A stretch of 64,000 nucleotides of DNA, taken from Taxillus chinensis. Its lineage: Eukaryota; Streptophyta; Magnoliopsida; Santalales; Loranthaceae. Under the pieces are notes generated by a model that saw only the letters and a program-made list of their open reading frames with translations, did no database searches and was not told the DNA's origin. A program made the translations under genes and the position numbers. The stretch spans positions 48,221,609-48,285,608 of the forward strand of contig CM042084.1 in the NCBI GenBank assembly GCA_023512835.1, written 5' to 3'. Each line of letters starts with the position of its first letter. Position 1 is the first letter of the stretch. Below, one piece after another: positions 31,722-42,674 of this stretch.

Positions 31722-32973
31722 ACTTTGTTTGGTCTATTTGCCAAGTTGACATTCTCGACGGAGAGTATCTCTGGAGTATTTGTGTTTAGAGCGTACAAGT
31801 GACAGATCAAGCGATGTTAACTTAGACAAAATCTTAAAATTTAAATAGCCAACTATCTTCATCTAATGTCGTAGTGAGGGAAGCATACTGGTCGAAGAAT
31901 TATTTCTTAAGACCACAGAGTATATGTCCCCATCTCTTGATTCGAATAACTTAATATCTCTAGATAAGTTATCTCGATTATCAAGTGTTGGACAAAAAGG
32001 AAACTAAGAATCCTTTGTCACATAAATTAATTATACTCAAAGATTATGCTTCAAACCTTCACTAGTGCAACCTTAGTAATTGATACACAACCATTGGTTA
32101 AAGTGCCATACCCCAGGTCTTACCTTTCAACTGTCACCATATGATACGGATGGGCCTAGTTTGTCATTAACTTTAACAACAGAGTCTGATCACCCGTCAT
32201 ATGTCCGGAGCATCCACTATTGAGGATCCACTTGCTTTGATTGATCTTTAACTTCAAGTGATCCGGCAATGCATTCCAGAGATGCTCTTGAAAGACAATA
32301 GTTTACACTTTTGGTGCCCAAACTTGTTTCGGGCGGTTAGAAGAAACAACAGTAGTGTCAACAGTTTCGGATTTAATAATGTTAGGAACTTTTGCTTTCC
32401 AGGTTGACATTACTTTTTGAGCATGAGTTGCTTCTTTTATTTGGGTTTTCTTGGGAGAGACACTCCTTTGAGATTTAAATTTTGATTTCCTCGAAGAACC
32501 CTTTTTGATGAACTGATCTTTAATAATACGAACTTGATTACAAAGCTAGTTATCAGATAAACTCCAACATTCATAGTGATAATGACCTATTTCTCCACGG
32601 ATGGAGCAGACACTATGGTACGGAGTACAAACAGGAGGATACAAGTCTCTTACGTTTTATAGACATTCTACTTTGTTCCCTATGGCCTAATCCTTTGCGA
32701 TTGGGTGATATGCTCTTGGCCTAGATCGCCCAACTTTAGCCTTTCCTTTTCTTTCGGGTGCTACGATTTCGGCTTTAATTAGGCAACCTTCCCTTCATCG
32801 TTAGTTACGGGTCATCTTCAGAACTGTAATAACAGCCTCGGCTCCACAATCATAAACTATGGTGCCACCCCGAAATGAAACCATCCAACGGTTTTAGATG
32901 TACTAACAGGATAAAGGTTGGTTAGTTTGGAATGCAATCCAGAGGACACTTAGTAGTCCGTGTGGAGGTCGAT
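31722..32973 (-). pseudogene. Copia gag end, protease and integrase N-terminus (element B)
   Basis: This is collinear with element A 9120-10355 in reverse. Near 31725-31760 is the integrase zinc region. The protease motif is at about 32195-32235, where it reads KWILNSGCSGHMTGD: the catalytic Asp of DSG is Asn here (codon 32219-32221), while A has Asp. Near 32560-32615 the second gag zinc knuckle reads CSIRGEIGHYHYEC, with Arg in place of the second Cys. The frame is broken throughout and no open frame over about 60 codons survives. It is interrupted at 32973 by solo LTR J. Confidence 0.8.
32969..32973. repeat. Left TSD of solo LTR J (TCGAT)
   Basis: TCGAT is repeated exactly at 35208-35212, so J is a clean insertion into copia B. 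Confidence 0.92.
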
Positions 32974-35207
32974 TGTAAAGACCCGTATTTGGGTAAAGTG
33001 AGAGATAGTCTTTATCTCGTTGTTAAAAACATCTTGGACAATATTGTGTTCGTCAATGTGAGCATTTTGACCGTACTTGGGCCCGATTCGAGTCGGGGCC
33101 CCGTTTGACTCGATTGTTGACTTTTTGGGGTTTATTGGTTGACTTTGTGTTTGGGCGGTCATTCGAGGGTGATAATATCTTGAATAGTGTTGTGCTCGTC
33201 ATTTCGAGCGTTTTGACAAGAATTGGGCTCAAGTCGGAGTTCAATTTGGAGTTTGGGCCTTGTGAGGGTAAAGTTGGTATTTTAAGAAATGAATGAAGTA
33301 TAAATAGAGAAAAGAGGGGAGAAACCCTTAATTTGCTTTTTGTGGTGCGTGAGACACGAAGAGAGAAAAGAGAGAGAGAGCACGTTGGAGGAGAACCAAG
33401 AGCTTTTGGACGATCCGGACTCAAATAGCCCAAATTCGAGGTAGGGATTCATTATTCTCACTCTTATTTGTTGATTCTACTTGCTAGAGTAGCTAAACCA
33501 TGCGAATTAACCCCAAATTCGTGGAATTTGGATGAACCCTAAGTTTTGGGGAAAAAAAAACCAATTTTGGGTTGAATCTTGTTATTTGCATGCATAATGT
33601 GTTTTGAGTGGTGAGACGTGATTTAAAACCTAATATATATTATTAGGTATGAGTTTTATGAGATTCGAAAGGTCTGGAGGTTTCCAGGTTGAATCCGGAC
33701 GAGAAACAGGTGAAAAACGATGATGAACATGCATCGTCGTGGAAGCGAAACGACCCGATGAGATCGACGGAAATTGAAAATTTTGAATGTGCAATTTTGA
33801 AGGTTGAAGGTAGGTTCGATGTAAGTGTAATTTGAGTGTCGAATGTGTAGTTTTCGAGTATCGTTTCGAAGGTTGAAGGTACTTGAAGGGAGTTTCGAAG
33901 GCGGTTAGTAGGTACTTCGAAGGTAGTTTTGAAGGTTGTTCGAGTATAGGTTCGAGGGTCAAACGATCCGAAAAGAGATTGAAAAAATGATTCAAATACG
34001 GTGAAGGCAGATTCGAAAATACAATTTGATCGGATCGAACCATTTACATTGTAAAGTAAATATACTTAAGTTACAATGTAAATAACGAAATACCCCCATT
34101 TGGATTCAAAGAAAAATACTAGAAAAATTAATTCCCACTCTTTCAAAATGTGAAAATTGGCTTTTAGTGTAAAATCTCGAAAAAACCCAAAAGTTTGTCG
34201 TGGTGAATTTTTGGAAAGTGGGGTTAGACATCTTGAAAAATCCCAAAAAATCAGATTATCTTATTTATGATATGAGAACCCAATGTCGAGACTTTTGATT
34301 TCAAGAAAATATTGTTATAGGTACTTCCTTCATAAATCAAGGATTGAGGATTTACTTGTGAAAACCGGCTATAGTTCTAAAGGAAATGTTAAGAATGACA
34401 TGCCATACTAATGTTAGTATATTGGTGTGACGTATTGGGGCATGGACTCCGTGACTTGTTTGGGTTCTCACCGTGATGCACCGAGGGTGTTATGTGGTTG
34501 ACGTGGCGGGCATATGCACCGATGGCAGGCTCGTGTGGCGATCGTGGCCGGGCATATTGCGTTGTGGGACAGGCTAAGGCCTAAGTTGAGCCATTGAGCT
34601 CGTGGAGCCAGGGCCGAGTGCCCTGAGCTGGGATCCCATGGAGGATTGTGGACAAGTTGTCTGTGTGGGCAGCTGAATCCCGATGTTTGTTTGCAGGCCG
34701 AGTCCTAATGATTGTGCACACTACACGGTGCACGAGTACACCGAGCATATAGTATAGACTTATATGTGTTGCATGATGTGGAGTTTTGGGGTCACCTACC
34801 GAGCTTGTCGCTCACCCCTACTTGTTGTTTACCCTTTTCAGGTGTGACCGAGACTAGTAGAGGACTTTCTTCCAGGAGGACGCCCACTACTCGATGTATG
34901 ATACGACTATTCGTATTCTGGTATTTTATTGTGTGTTGTATCTCGGACATGGGTCCGTGGACGGTTGTATTTGCATCTGTTTGTGATGTAATGTTTGCAT
35001 GATTGTTTGACTTATCATGTGCATGATGATGTATAGGAAAGTACGGGATTACCCTTGATGTATGGTCGTATAGGGTTACTTATTTGAGATAGTACCCGCG
35101 GTGTAGTCTCTATTGGTGCTAGTCACCAACCCCTTGACCTTTCGGGTGCGGGCAAGGGGAAGTCATGTTCATGGTTCCGGGTTCCCTGGAATTCGGGGGG
35201 CGTGACA
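32974..35207 (+). repeat. Solo LTR J, Tekay-like family
   Basis: A 2234-bp sequence runs from TGTAAAGACCCG to GGGGCGTGACA with matched TSDs, no PBS, no PPT and no internal domain. It is therefore a solo LTR left by LTR-LTR recombination. The termini match elements I and F, which places it in the same broad gypsy group on the plus strand. It contains a TATA box at 33300 and an imperfect internal duplication (about 33020-33105 and 33165-33240, sharing TTGTGNTCGTCA and GAGCNTTTTGAC). No gene is present; short frames inside it are chance. Confidence 0.9.
33300..33308 (+). promoter_or_regulatory. Candidate TATA box in solo LTR J
   Basis: TATAAATAG is followed by a GAGAAAAGAGGGGAG purine stretch, the same arrangement as in LTR I. 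Confidence 0.55.
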
Positions 35208-35747
35208 TCGATGGTTCGGAGCCTAGGCCGGGTTTGACTCGGATGTTATCCGGATCAGTCCTAAATGTAGAGGCTATTTCCCGGATTTTAGCCACTTACG
35301 ATTTATTTCCTTTCCCTGTTTCGGTTACATTCTCGAGTCTTTTCACAATAACTTTTAGACGAGATAGGTTGGTATTTAGCAAATGATTTTCAGCTCTTAG
35401 ATCATGATACCAAGTCTCTTTTCTTCTAAAGTCGGCTATGTCCTTTTCAAGTCTAGTAATAGTAAATTCAAGAGGTATGTTCGACTTTCCATATCTTTGT
35501 ACATTTGAGTAATTATTAGTCTCTCATTCTTTTCATGATCATGTTCAATTATAAGAGATTCTAATTTACTCATGAGCTCGTAGATCGAAGGTACCTTAGT
35601 ATTTGCCATGAGGCGGACGTTTGGTTTAGGAGTTGGCTCATCATCCGAGGATTCCTCCTCTTCTTCCGAGCCACTAACGTACTTGGTGACGAACGCCTTC
35701 CTCTTGTTCTTGTTGTTGTCCGAGATGGAGCGGCGAGGAGTAACCTT
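35208..35747 (-). pseudogene. Copia gag fragment (element B), truncated
   Basis: Reverse-strand sequence is collinear with element A from about 9076 back to 8530, the acidic Ser-rich and coiled-coil-like gag segment after the first zinc knuckle. It stops at about 35747, where A would continue to the knuckle, and is joined to LTR sequence of D. The gag N-terminus, PBS and rest of a 5' LTR are missing. Confidence 0.78.
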
Positions 35748-36040
35748 CCATTTGAAGTATTAGGTGCGGATTTCTTAGTCCGTAGCTTTTAGGTTCTTAG
35801 TCCACACGAATGATCCTTACTCCGTCTGAAGTAAAGACTTGGTTATATACCAAGTGTTTGACGACACTCTTCCTCACCTGGATCAGGATTATGTATCTTG
35901 TGCTTAGCTTTGCTCTCACAAGTGTAGATCCGGATGAAGATCATATCTTCTGCAATGACTTAAGACAAAACAAAAAAGGTCTCAAATCAAATTACATAGG
36001 GCTTTATCAGCATTATCCAAATTCTGGGCTTGATCCAACA
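35748..36040 (-). repeat. Partial LTR of element D (possibly shared with B)
   Basis: It starts TGTTGGATC on the minus strand at 36040 and matches LTR E from 39852 down to about 39557. The rest of the LTR is deleted at the B junction. Confidence 0.82.
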
Positions 36041-36054
36041 ATCTCCCCCAATTA
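36041..36054 (-). other. Polypurine tract of element D
   Basis: The minus strand reads CATAATTGGGGGAGAT immediately before the LTR start, as in A and E. Confidence 0.85.
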
Positions 36055-36183
36055 TGGATATGCCCAAACCTTTTGTAATATGATCTGGAAAGCAACGCAA
36101 AAAGATAACATACAGAATAGAAATCACCTCCATTTTCATTAACCAGAAACAAAGTACAATTCAGCCTTTATACAAAATTTTCA

Positions 36184-37707
36184 TTAAGGTACATAAGGCT
36201 TACTATACTTGAAGAACATCGTTGCAGCCTTCTCTCTAAGCTCCATTGTGTAGGCTTGGATGATGTTCCAGTTTTTATCCACCTTGACAATAGATTTGAT
36301 GAAGAAATAGACAAAGGCTCCGCAGCTATCTCCATCGGGCTGTTGTGGCACTAGCTTCTTGCCTCGGATTGTCACCTTTAGCTTTTCAGTTTGACCCAAC
36401 GGAGTTAGGCCCCTTTCTTCATAAAGCCCCGATTGTTTTACTTCTGTCAGATGAATGTGTAGTGGCTCAAATTGATTCCTTCTAACATTATGCTCCACAA
36501 TTTGATGGGAATCAATTAGGATCAGCTGCTTGGACGGAATCATAAAGACAACCAGCAAGAAGTTAGGCGTCATGACCCGGTATGGAATGAGGACAGATTG
36601 AAGAGTCTTCCAAGGAGTGCTATCCTCAGCAGTTCCGTTAATGTAAGTCTGAATGTCGGCTATATCTGGAAGATACCCTTCATTCCAACAAGGCAAGATA
36701 TCAAACATGTGCTTGTCCTTGTATAAGGACAAAAACAACCTCATCTCCATCTTAACTGCCCGAGAGAAGTTGTCTATGTCTTCTGGGGTGAGCAGACCCA
36801 TCTCAGAATGAATAGTCCTTTTGTCTTGAGGAGAGAAGCGGTACAACTCGGATAAACATCTTCGCTCAGCATTTGACGCAGCATACCTGGCCGTAGCATT
36901 AAAAACAGTTTTGTCCTCATCAAGAGGATCAAGATCCGCGTATGATGGGAGGAAGGTGTTAGCCGTTGTAGATGGAGAGGTCGAAGGAGGAGCTGCACTA
37001 GAACAACTGGGTTGAGAGAAGCGGCTGCGTTTGGGGATGGTAACTCCCGGAAGCAATGAGGATACGGACCGCTTTTCAAGACGAGCCGAGGAAGGTGCGG
37101 GAGGATCGGATGACACTTTCTCCCCCGGTTGGGCGGATCGGCGAGGTATGGGAGGAGGACGAGCCATTGTGTGGGCCAAGTCCGCAAAAGAGGTAGACAG
37201 GGAATAGACGGACGACGCGACAAGGTCCATCTTTTGCTCGATGGAAGTGGAAGAGTCGGTTAAGACAGAGAGGAGTTGGGCACCGAGGGCATCAACCTTA
37301 GCGGCGATGGCAGAAATTTGGGCGGTTTGGCTTGGGCGTGACGGTCCAGTACCGAGCGGACAAGACAACATTGGAGTGAACCGTGCCCAAGGAGGCACGT
37401 CCAAGCGCCAACTTGGAGCTTTGGAGGACTCCCCTGGTAGGAATAGGTGTAGGTGTGCGCCTGGGCGAGAGGAGTCGGCAGGAGTGGAGGGGACGTCGGC
37501 AACAACGAAGAGAGGGGGCATCCGGAGCATCATAGGCTTCTCGGAGCAGCAGAGCCACTTTGACCGAGAGGGGTTAACAACGGGGATGGCGGCTGCGGAG
37601 AGCGCAGACCGAGCCTCGGCCCGGGGAGGGAACCCGTGTGTCATGGGCCTTTCCGGAGGAGACAGCGAAGGGAACGTCCGGAATGTGAACAGGTGTAAGA
37701 AAGCCAT
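36184..37707 (-). CDS. Ulp1-like C48 peptidase, copia cargo (element D)
   Basis: A 507-residue open frame is the longest intact piece of the cargo gene. Residues about 60-250 are a Pro/Ser-rich linker with a likely coiled coil at about 128-180 (AQISAIAAKVDALGAQLLSV). The C48 domain covers about 270-507. Asp399 (LILIDSHQ), Gln455/456 and Cys462 (VPQQPDGDSCGAFV) are present, but the expected catalytic His is Asn382 (TPNFLLVVF; A and E have His), so the peptidase is predicted inactive. The Met at 37707 is only the first in frame; the gene continues upstream to 38450. The TAA stop is at 36184-36186. Confidence 0.75.
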   Translation of the reverse strand: MAFLHLFTFRTFPSLSPPERPMTHGFPPRAEARSALSAAAIPVVNPSRSKWLCCSEKPMMLRMPPLFVVADVPSTPADSSRPGAHLHLFLPGESSKAPSWRLDVPPWARFTPMLSCPLGTGPSRPSQTAQISAIAAKVDALGAQLLSVLTDSSTSIEQKMDLVASSVYSLSTSFADLAHTMARPPPIPRRSAQPGEKVSSDPPAPSSARLEKRSVSSLLPGVTIPKRSRFSQPSCSSAAPPSTSPSTTANTFLPSYADLDPLDEDKTVFNATARYAASNAERRCLSELYRFSPQDKRTIHSEMGLLTPEDIDNFSRAVKMEMRLFLSLYKDKHMFDILPCWNEGYLPDIADIQTYINGTAEDSTPWKTLQSVLIPYRVMTPNFLLVVFMIPSKQLILIDSHQIVEHNVRRNQFEPLHIHLTEVKQSGLYEERGLTPLGQTEKLKVTIRGKKLVPQQPDGDSCGAFVYFFIKSIVKVDKNWNIIQAYTMELREKAATMFFKYSKPYVP

Positions 37708-38450
37708 GGTCCAGATTTCAGATGATCATATCCTCCGGGGTGTGGGTGTGTTTGGCATAAAACACCTTGATATCATTGTCGGGGATGGAGACAGTGCAGG
37801 CGAGGCTAAAACAGAACCATAGGTCCTTTTAGGTGTCGGCGGAGAGATGGTTAAGGTAGTCTTGGGGTTGAGGTAGGGGAGGCATAGGAGCTTCCGAAAG
37901 AGATTCCGGGACATCGGCGACGGCGTGGCAACTGCACGGTATCAAGCTGCGGCAGCAACATCGGAAGTGGAGGGAGTGGGGATATCCACAGCAGAAGGTG
38001 CTGGGGAAACAGCCTTAGGTAAACTAGGCTGAGAAGGTCCCGCAACCTCAGAGGGGTCCGCACGGACACTGTGCTGGGAGGCTCGAGGGATGGAAGGGGC
38101 AGCAACGGACCGAATCCGGGAGGACCGGTGAGCAGAGCTGACTTCGGGGGCACGACTGTCGGAGGGGTCACCAACCGAGCTGCCTTGTTGTTCCGAGGCA
38201 GGAAGAAGGCGGAGAGTAGCAGAGGGACGCCAGGCCGTCATGTTCCCATCAGGCGTAAGGTGGTGAAGATAATAAGCCTGAGGGAAAGGGATAGCATCAT
38301 ATCGGGCAAAATGGGCTGGATGTAGATGCCGGAAGACAGCGTTGAGTATCCGCTCAAAAGAATGGTTTTTTGGACCGTTCGTAGTAGTTAGAACAAGAAT
38401 GTCTCCCGGTCCATCGGGAGACCCTCAAAGACTCCATACATAGCCAGGTA
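37708..38450 (-). pseudogene. Cargo gene N-terminal part (element D), interrupted
   Basis: Reverse-strand sequence is homologous to E 41560-42225: the end of the plant-transposon-type domain (a YGVFEGLP-like block next to 38445) and the Pro/Ser linker (frames 37942-38241 and 37851-38174). It is frame-broken. Element E inserted at 38450/38451, so the start codon half is not adjacent and would lie on the far side of E, outside the window. Confidence 0.65.
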
Positions 38451-39852
38451 TGTTGGTCTCTTGGAGCCTAGAGGGGCGGTGAATAGGCTCTTATTGAAAC
38501 TCTTTCCGTACTCTTTGGAATAACACTTATCTCGCTAAGAGATAGAATCAATGCGGAAGATAACCAGGATAGTGGAAGTATTTTGTTTTATTATCGTATG
38601 ATAAGTACAACAAAATGGAAGCAAACTAAAGCTTGAAAGCTTTTAGACCTACTTAATAACTCTTTACAAGACTGTTTACAAGTACGCAAACGCTAGCCTC
38701 TATGATCTGAATGAGCTTTGGTACATACACAAAACTATTACTCTATTTCTAATGCATGCCTGCTAAAGTGTACAAGTGTTACTATTTATAACGACATCCA
38801 CAAGAGACAATCTTGGAACTTGTTGTTCCGGACATTGTGCACATTTACTGTCTCTCAGAAATCTCTCTGTCTCAATTGCTTCGAATGTGGTCTTCAAGAT
38901 CTTGGGTTTGCAACGCATAAGAGTCTTTGTAAGTTCCCAAGTGTATTTAAATTTGTGTCCACATATCCGGATGATCCATGTGTAAGGTGCTTTAAGTTTT
39001 CAACAAGTTTGTCTTACATCGGGAAGCAGCAAGCTAGTGACTTTGAATACGAAGAGATAAGTTGAAGTAGCGTCTTCTTGAATCCGGTGTAAGGTTCCTT
39101 ACTCCGTGCTAAACTAAGCTCGGATCCTTACTCTGTAATCTCGATTGCTTACTCCGTATCAATTTGGTACTTGGAATCCTTATTCCAGTGTAAGCGTTTA
39201 CTTACTCCGTATGAAAGAGAAGGTCGGAGTGCTTACTCCGCACCAGCACGTCCTTACTCCGCATCTAGTTTCCTTACTCCGCATGAGTTAAAGGAATGGA
39301 TGGCTTACTCCGTATCAGCACATCCTTACTCCGCATCAGTGAGTGGTTCAGATTCCTTACTCCGTGCGAATAAAGACTCAAGTCCTTATTCCGTAGAAGT
39401 GCTTCCTTACTCCGCATGTATGGAAGACTCAGATTCCTTACTCCGTGTCTTCTTTACTTTAGTCTGGTTGAGTGGAAGACTTAACTTTTTGACTCCGTGA
39501 TGACTCTCTTATTTCGTGCAACTTTAAAAGATTCTTACTCCGCATCTCTTTGACTTAGTCCATTTGAAGTATTAGGTGCGAATTTCTTAGTTCGTAGCTT
39601 TTAGGTTCTTAGTCCGCATGAATGATCCTTATTCCGTATAAAGTAAAGACTTTGTTATATACCAAGTGTTTGACGACACTCATTCTCACCTGGATCAGGA
39701 TTATGTATCCTGTCCTTAGCTTTGCTCTCACGAGTGTAAATCCGGATGAAGGTCATATCTTCTGCAATGACTTAAGATAAAACAATAAAGGTCTCCAATC
39801 AAATTACATAGGGCTTTGTCAGCATTATCCAAATTCTGGGCTTGATCCAACA
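38451..39852 (-). repeat. Element E 3' LTR
   Basis: The 1402-bp LTR begins TGTTGGATC (minus) at 39852 and ends AGACCAACA at 38451. It carries scattered CGGAGTAAGG repeats and TATAAATAG at 38782-38790. It is diverged from LTR A but collinear with it. Confidence 0.9.
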
Positions 39853-39866
39853 ATCTCCCCCAATTA
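39853..39866 (-). other. Polypurine tract of element E
   Basis: The minus strand reads CATAATTGGGGGAGAT next to TGTTGGATC. Confidence 0.87.
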
Positions 39867-39993
39867 TGGATATGCTCAAACCTTTTGTAATCTGATCTAG
39901 TAAGCAACGCAAAGAGATAACATACCAAAAAGAAATCACTCCATTTTCATTATCAAGTACAAAGTACAATTCTGCCTTTATACAAAATTTTCA

Positions 39994-42674
39994 TTAAGGT
40001 ACATAAGGCTTACTATAGTTGAAGATCATCGTTATAGCCTTCTCTCTAAGCTCCATTGTCTGCTCCATTGTGTAGGCTTGGATGCTGTTCCAGTTTTTAT
40101 CCACCTTGATAATAGATTTGATGAAGAAACGGACAAAGGCTATGCAACTATGTCCATCGGGCTGTTGTGGCACTAGCTTTTTGCCCCGGGCCGTCGCCTT
40201 TAGCTTTTCAGTTGCACCTAAAGGAGTCAGGCCCCTTTCTTCATAAAGCCCTGATTGCTTTACGACTTCCGTCAGATGAATACGCAGTAGCTCAAATTGA
40301 TTCCTTCTAACATTTTGCTCCACAATTTGATGGGAATCAATTAGGATCAGCTGTTTGGATGGAATCATAAAGACAACCAGCATGAAGTGCGGCGTCATGA
40401 CCCGGTATGGAATGAGGACAGATTCAAGAGTCTTCCAGGGAGTGCTATCCTCGGCAGTTAGTTAATGAAGGTCCGAATATCGGCTAAGTCTGGAAGATAC
40501 CCTTCATTCCAACAAGGCAAGATATCAAACATGTGCCTGTCCCTGTATAGGGACGAAAACAGCCTCATCTCCATCTTAACTGCCCGAGAGAAGTTATCTA
40601 TGTCTTCTGTGGTGAACAGACCCGTCTCAGAACGAATAGTCCTTATGTCTTGAGGAGAGAAGGGGTACAACTCGGATAGACATCTTTGCTCAGCATTTGA
40701 CGCGGCATACCTGGTCATAGCATTAAAAACACTTCCATCCTCATCAAGAGGATCACGATCCGCGTATGATGGGAGGGGAAGGTGTCACCTCGCAGACGGA
40801 GAGGTCGAAGGAGGAGCTGTACTAGAGGAGATGGGTTGAGAGAAGCGGCTGCATTTGGGGATGGTAACTCTCGGAAGCAGTGAGGATGCAGATCGCTTTT
40901 CAGCACGAGATGGGGAAGGTGCAGGAGGATCAGATGACACTTTCTCCCCCGGTTGGGTAGATCGGCAAGGTACGGGAGGAGGACGAGCCATCGTGTGGGC
41001 CAAGTCCGCAAAAGAGGTAGACAGGGAATGGACGGACGATGTGACAAGGTCCATCTTTTGCTCGATGGAGGTGGAAGAGTCGGTTAAGGCGGAGAGGAGT
41101 TGGGCACCGAGGGCATCAACCTTAGCGGCGATTGCAGAAATTTGGGCGGTTTGGGCTTAGGCGTGACGGTCCAGCTGAGCAGACAGCACTGCATCAGAGT
41201 GAACCGTGCCAAATGAGGCACGTCCAAGCACCAACTCCGGAGCTTTGGAGGACTCCCCGGCAGGAATAGGTGCTGGCGTGCGCTGGGCAAAGGAGTCAGC
41301 AGGAGTGGAAGTGACGTCAGCAGCAGCAGCTGAGGCTTCCGGTGCAGCAGAGCCACTTTGATCAAAGAGGTCAAGAACAGGGATGACACCTGCAGGAGAG
41401 GCGGACCGAGCCTCAGCAGGGGAAGGAACCCATGCGTCATGGGCCTTTTCGGAGGAGACAGCAAAGGGAACGTCCGGAATGTGAGCAGGCATAAGAAAGC
41501 CATGGTCCAGATTCCAGCCGATCATATCCTCCGGGGTGCGGGTGTGTTTGGCATAAAGCACCAGGGATAGAGGCCGTGCAGGCGAGGCTAAAACTGAACC
41601 ATAGGTCCGTTAAGGTGTCGGCGGAGAGATGGTCAAGGTAGTCTTGGGGTTGAGGTAGAGGAGGCATAGGAGCTTCCGAAAGAGATTCCGGGACATCAGC
41701 GATGGCAGTGGCAACTGCAGTATCAACCGCGACAGCAACAGTGGAAGTGGAGGGATTGGGGACATCCACAGCAAAAGGAGCTGAGGAAATAGCCTTAGGT
41801 AAACTGGGCTGAGAAGGTCCCGCAACCTCAGAGGGGTCGGCACAGACACTGTGCTGGGAGGCTCAAGAGATGGAAGGGGCAGCAACGGACCGAATCTGTG
41901 AGGACCGGTGAGCAAAGCTGACTTTGGGGGCACGACTGTCGGAGGGGTCACCAATGGAGCTGCCTTGTTGTTCTGAGACAGGAAGAAGTCGGAGAGCAGT
42001 AGAGGGACGGCGGGCCGTCATGTGCACATCAGGCTTAAGGTGGCAAAGATAATAAGCCTGAGGGAGAGGGATAACATCATATCGGGCAAAATGGTCCGGA
42101 TGTAGATGCCGGAAGACAGCGCTGAGTATTCGCCCAAAAGAATGGTTCTTTGGACCGTTCTTCAGCAGTCGGAACAAGAATGTCCCCCAGTCCATCGGGA
42201 GACGCTCAAAGACGCCGTACATAGCCAATAGAAGGTCGTACGGGACGGAGTCCAGGGCAGTAGTATGAGCCAAGAGGTAGTGGCTCAATATGGTCGCCAT
42301 ACATCGGTAGCGACCTTGGAAAGACTTCATTTTGTACTCCTTCCCTTTATAGGAACAGCCCATGGAAGCAGCCATTGTCTTAGCATCCGGGCACTGAGGA
42401 TCACCAGGAGGTAGATTGAGAGCGGCACAGAGGACGTCAGGATGGATTCACCATGGACGTAGGAGATAATGGAGTCAGTGGTGTAGCGGATCTGTTGGTA
42501 GAACTCAAGAATGTCTTCAATAAGAAGATCAATAGGATTTGAGATCAGGTTTAGGATGTGAGAGGCTTCTAGGAGTGGGCGGAGTTCCAGAAACCATGCC
42601 GGAGGATCGGAGACAGCGCGCCAATCAACCAGATGGCCAGGGTTAATGCTGGAAAGAGAAGTTTTGGGTGCCAT
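39994..42674 (-). pseudogene. Cargo gene with Ulp1-like C48 peptidase (element E), frameshifted
   Basis: This is the only copy here spanning the full gene with its start. The ATG at 42674 (MAPKTSLSSINPGHLVDW) opens the N-terminal domain, continued in 41863-42375 (MKSFQGRYRCMATILSHYL, SVPYDLLLAMYGVFERLPMD). Linker pieces lie in 41157-41769, coiled-coil and Pro-rich parts in 40715-41160, and the C48 domain in 40458-40718 and 39994-40398. Catalytic His (TPHFMLVVF), Asp (LILIDSHQ) and Cys (DGHSCIAFV) are kept, although the Gly after Cys is Ile. At least five frame breaks occur. The total length would be about 890 codons. Confidence 0.75.

Larger units (their letters stand above)
1250..35747 (-). 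mobile_element. Ty1/copia element B (SIRE-like), oldest layer, interrupted
   Basis: A minus-strand copia polyprotein is split into three segments: 1250-3958 (integrase core, RT, RNase H), 31722-32973 (gag end, protease, integrase zinc region) and 35208-35747 (gag). The segments join collinearly with element A once inserts C (3959-31721) and J (32974-35207) are removed. Its 3' end is cut by LTR H and its gag is truncated at about 35747 against LTR sequence of D. No LTR of its own is certain. The domain order PR-INT-RT-RNH identifies copia. SIRE membership is inferred from the RT and gag style and from the second 3' gene in sister copies. Confidence 0.85.
35748..38450 (-). mobile_element. Ty1/copia fragment D: partial LTR plus cargo gene
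   Basis: On the minus strand it holds the cargo gene (38450 down to 36184), a PPT (36041-36054) and the first about 290 bp of a 3' LTR (36040 down to 35748). Its upstream pol is separated from it by element E, which inserted at 38450/38451 inside the cargo gene. Its LTR start is joined to gag of B at about 35747. Confidence 0.83.

Noticed and set aside
34400..35000. 96-residue frame 34712-35002 as a possible host gene
   Set aside because: It lies inside solo LTR J, has no recognisable domain, and corresponding LTR regions of I and F have only chance frames.
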